Below the pieces are notes generated by a model, which had not been told where the DNA came from, ran no database searches, and saw only the letters and a program-made list of their open reading frames with translations. Below are positions 6,886 to 7,225 of a stretch of DNA of 7,225 nt, one piece after another. This DNA is from an uncultured Mycoplasmatota bacterium (GTDB taxonomy: Bacteria > Bacillota_I > Bacilli_A > RF39 > UBA660). Each line of letters opens with the position of its first letter. Position 1 is the first letter of the stretch. The stretch covers positions 1 to 7,225 of the forward strand of contig CANDHX010000070.1 in assembly GCA_947384645.1 (NCBI GenBank), written 5' to 3'. Position numbers and translations under genes: made by a program.

Positions 6886-7179
6886 TCACTTCAATAAAAA
6901 ACTTTTATTGACACTAGTGGCGCTGTATAAAAATAAGACGTCGCTATTCTTAATATCTACATACTTATCGACCGTGATTTCACTTATGTATCTCAAATCT
7001 ACAAGAGTGATTTTCCTATAATGAGGAACCAACAAAGGAGCAATACTGCTGCCAAACGAATCTCTAAAAATTATCAACTCTTTGGAATTAGAAGCATCTT
7101 CATTAGTTATTTCAACTAAACTGCTCGGTCCGCTTAAAAACACATTATACGAGTCGAACGAATCGAGAAATTCTTCCAT
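6886..7179 (-). CDS. C-terminal fragment of a DHHW/AlgX-like (SGNH-type) protein
   Basis: About 97 residues remain, ending in TGA (6888-6886). The stretch ELIIFRDSFGSSIAPLLVPHYRKITLVDLRYI followed by SDVLFLYSATSVNKS (quoted in two parts) matches what I know of the C-terminal region of DHHW-family proteins from Firmicutes: an Arg-Asp-Ser-Phe-Gly block, a His-Tyr turn, Asp-Leu-Arg-Tyr, and Asp-Val-Leu-Phe-Leu-Tyr-Ser. These relate to the SGNH/AlgX-AlgJ group, often encoded beside an MBOAT acyltransferase and thought to act in acetylation of exported polysaccharide. Family members are several hundred residues long, so the 5' part is lost at the contig end. The ATG at 7179-7177 is just the last genomic codon before adapter sequence and should not be taken as the start. 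The family call rests on recalled motifs and is moderate; the truncation is certain. Confidence 0.7.
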   Translation of the reverse strand: MEEFLDSFDSYNVFLSGPSSLVEITNEDASNSKELIIFRDSFGSSIAPLLVPHYRKITLVDLRYISEITVDKYVDIKNSDVLFLYSATSVNKSFLLK

Positions 7180-7225
7180 AGATCGGAAGAGCACACGTCT
7201 GAACTCCAGTCACAATCCGGAATCT
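7180..7225 (+). other. Illumina TruSeq adapter, index and P7 start (non-biological)
   Basis: From 7181 the sequence reads GATCGGAAGAGCACACGTCT and continues through the 33-base TruSeq read-1 adapter to CAC at 7213. Bases 7214-7221 (AATCCGGA) look like an 8-base index, and ATCT (7222-7225) begins the constant P7 segment. Base 7180 (A) may be the A-tail or genomic. This is read-through left in the assembly, not organism DNA. Confidence 0.98.

Noticed and set aside
6886..7194. Complete 102-residue protein starting at GTG 7194
   Set aside because: The first five codons are adapter sequence; the protein is a C-terminal fragment.

Overview
The window is AT-rich Firmicutes-type DNA with ordinary bacterial codon use: TGA ends several genes and Trp is TGG, so it does not use the Mycoplasma code. 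Every gene I can support lies on the minus strand, so it reads from right to left. The flavour (Bce-type antimicrobial-peptide module, VanZ and RDD domains, a DHHW-like protein, a secreted INGG-rich beta-helix-like protein) suggests a Gram-positive, probably host-associated or gut, Firmicutes/Bacilli-Clostridia member. I cannot name a species. The last ~46 bases are an Illumina adapter, so this is the end of a short-read contig.

Layout in transcription order. (1) 7225-7180 is sequencing adapter. (2) 7179-6886 is the C-terminal end of a DHHW/AlgX-like SGNH-type protein, followed by a good intrinsic terminator (6785-6753). (3) An extended -10 promoter (6705-6697) with a TNACA-N4-TGTAA-like box just upstream starts a two-component operon: an OmpR-family response regulator (6675-6016) overlapping a short, sensor-less intramembrane histidine kinase (6019-5000). 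(4) An 88-bp gap carries an exact TNACA-N4-TGTAA palindrome plus a third half-site. It leads into an ABC ATPase (4911-4144), a 10-TM FtsX-type permease with a large extracellular domain (4157-2097) and a VanZ-RDD fusion membrane protein (2094-988), all overlapping or 2 bp apart. (5) A terminator hairpin whose loop holds the VanZ-RDD stop codon separates this operon from (6) a secreted repeat-rich surface protein (936 to beyond position 1, truncated by the left edge).

How it works, from family knowledge: in BceRS-BceAB systems the permease binds a peptide antibiotic-lipid II (or related lipid) complex and signals to the small kinase. The kinase phosphorylates the regulator, which then activates the transporter promoter. 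The operator, kinase architecture and permease layout all fit that scheme. The VanZ-RDD protein is the non-standard member and may be an envelope-modifying accessory.

The window contains no RNA gene, CRISPR array, insertion sequence or phage gene that I can see. I found no clearly new system. The most informative points are the VanZ-RDD addition to the Bce operon, a shared box at the two promoters, the terminator/promoter overlap near 970-1008, and the adapter artefact.
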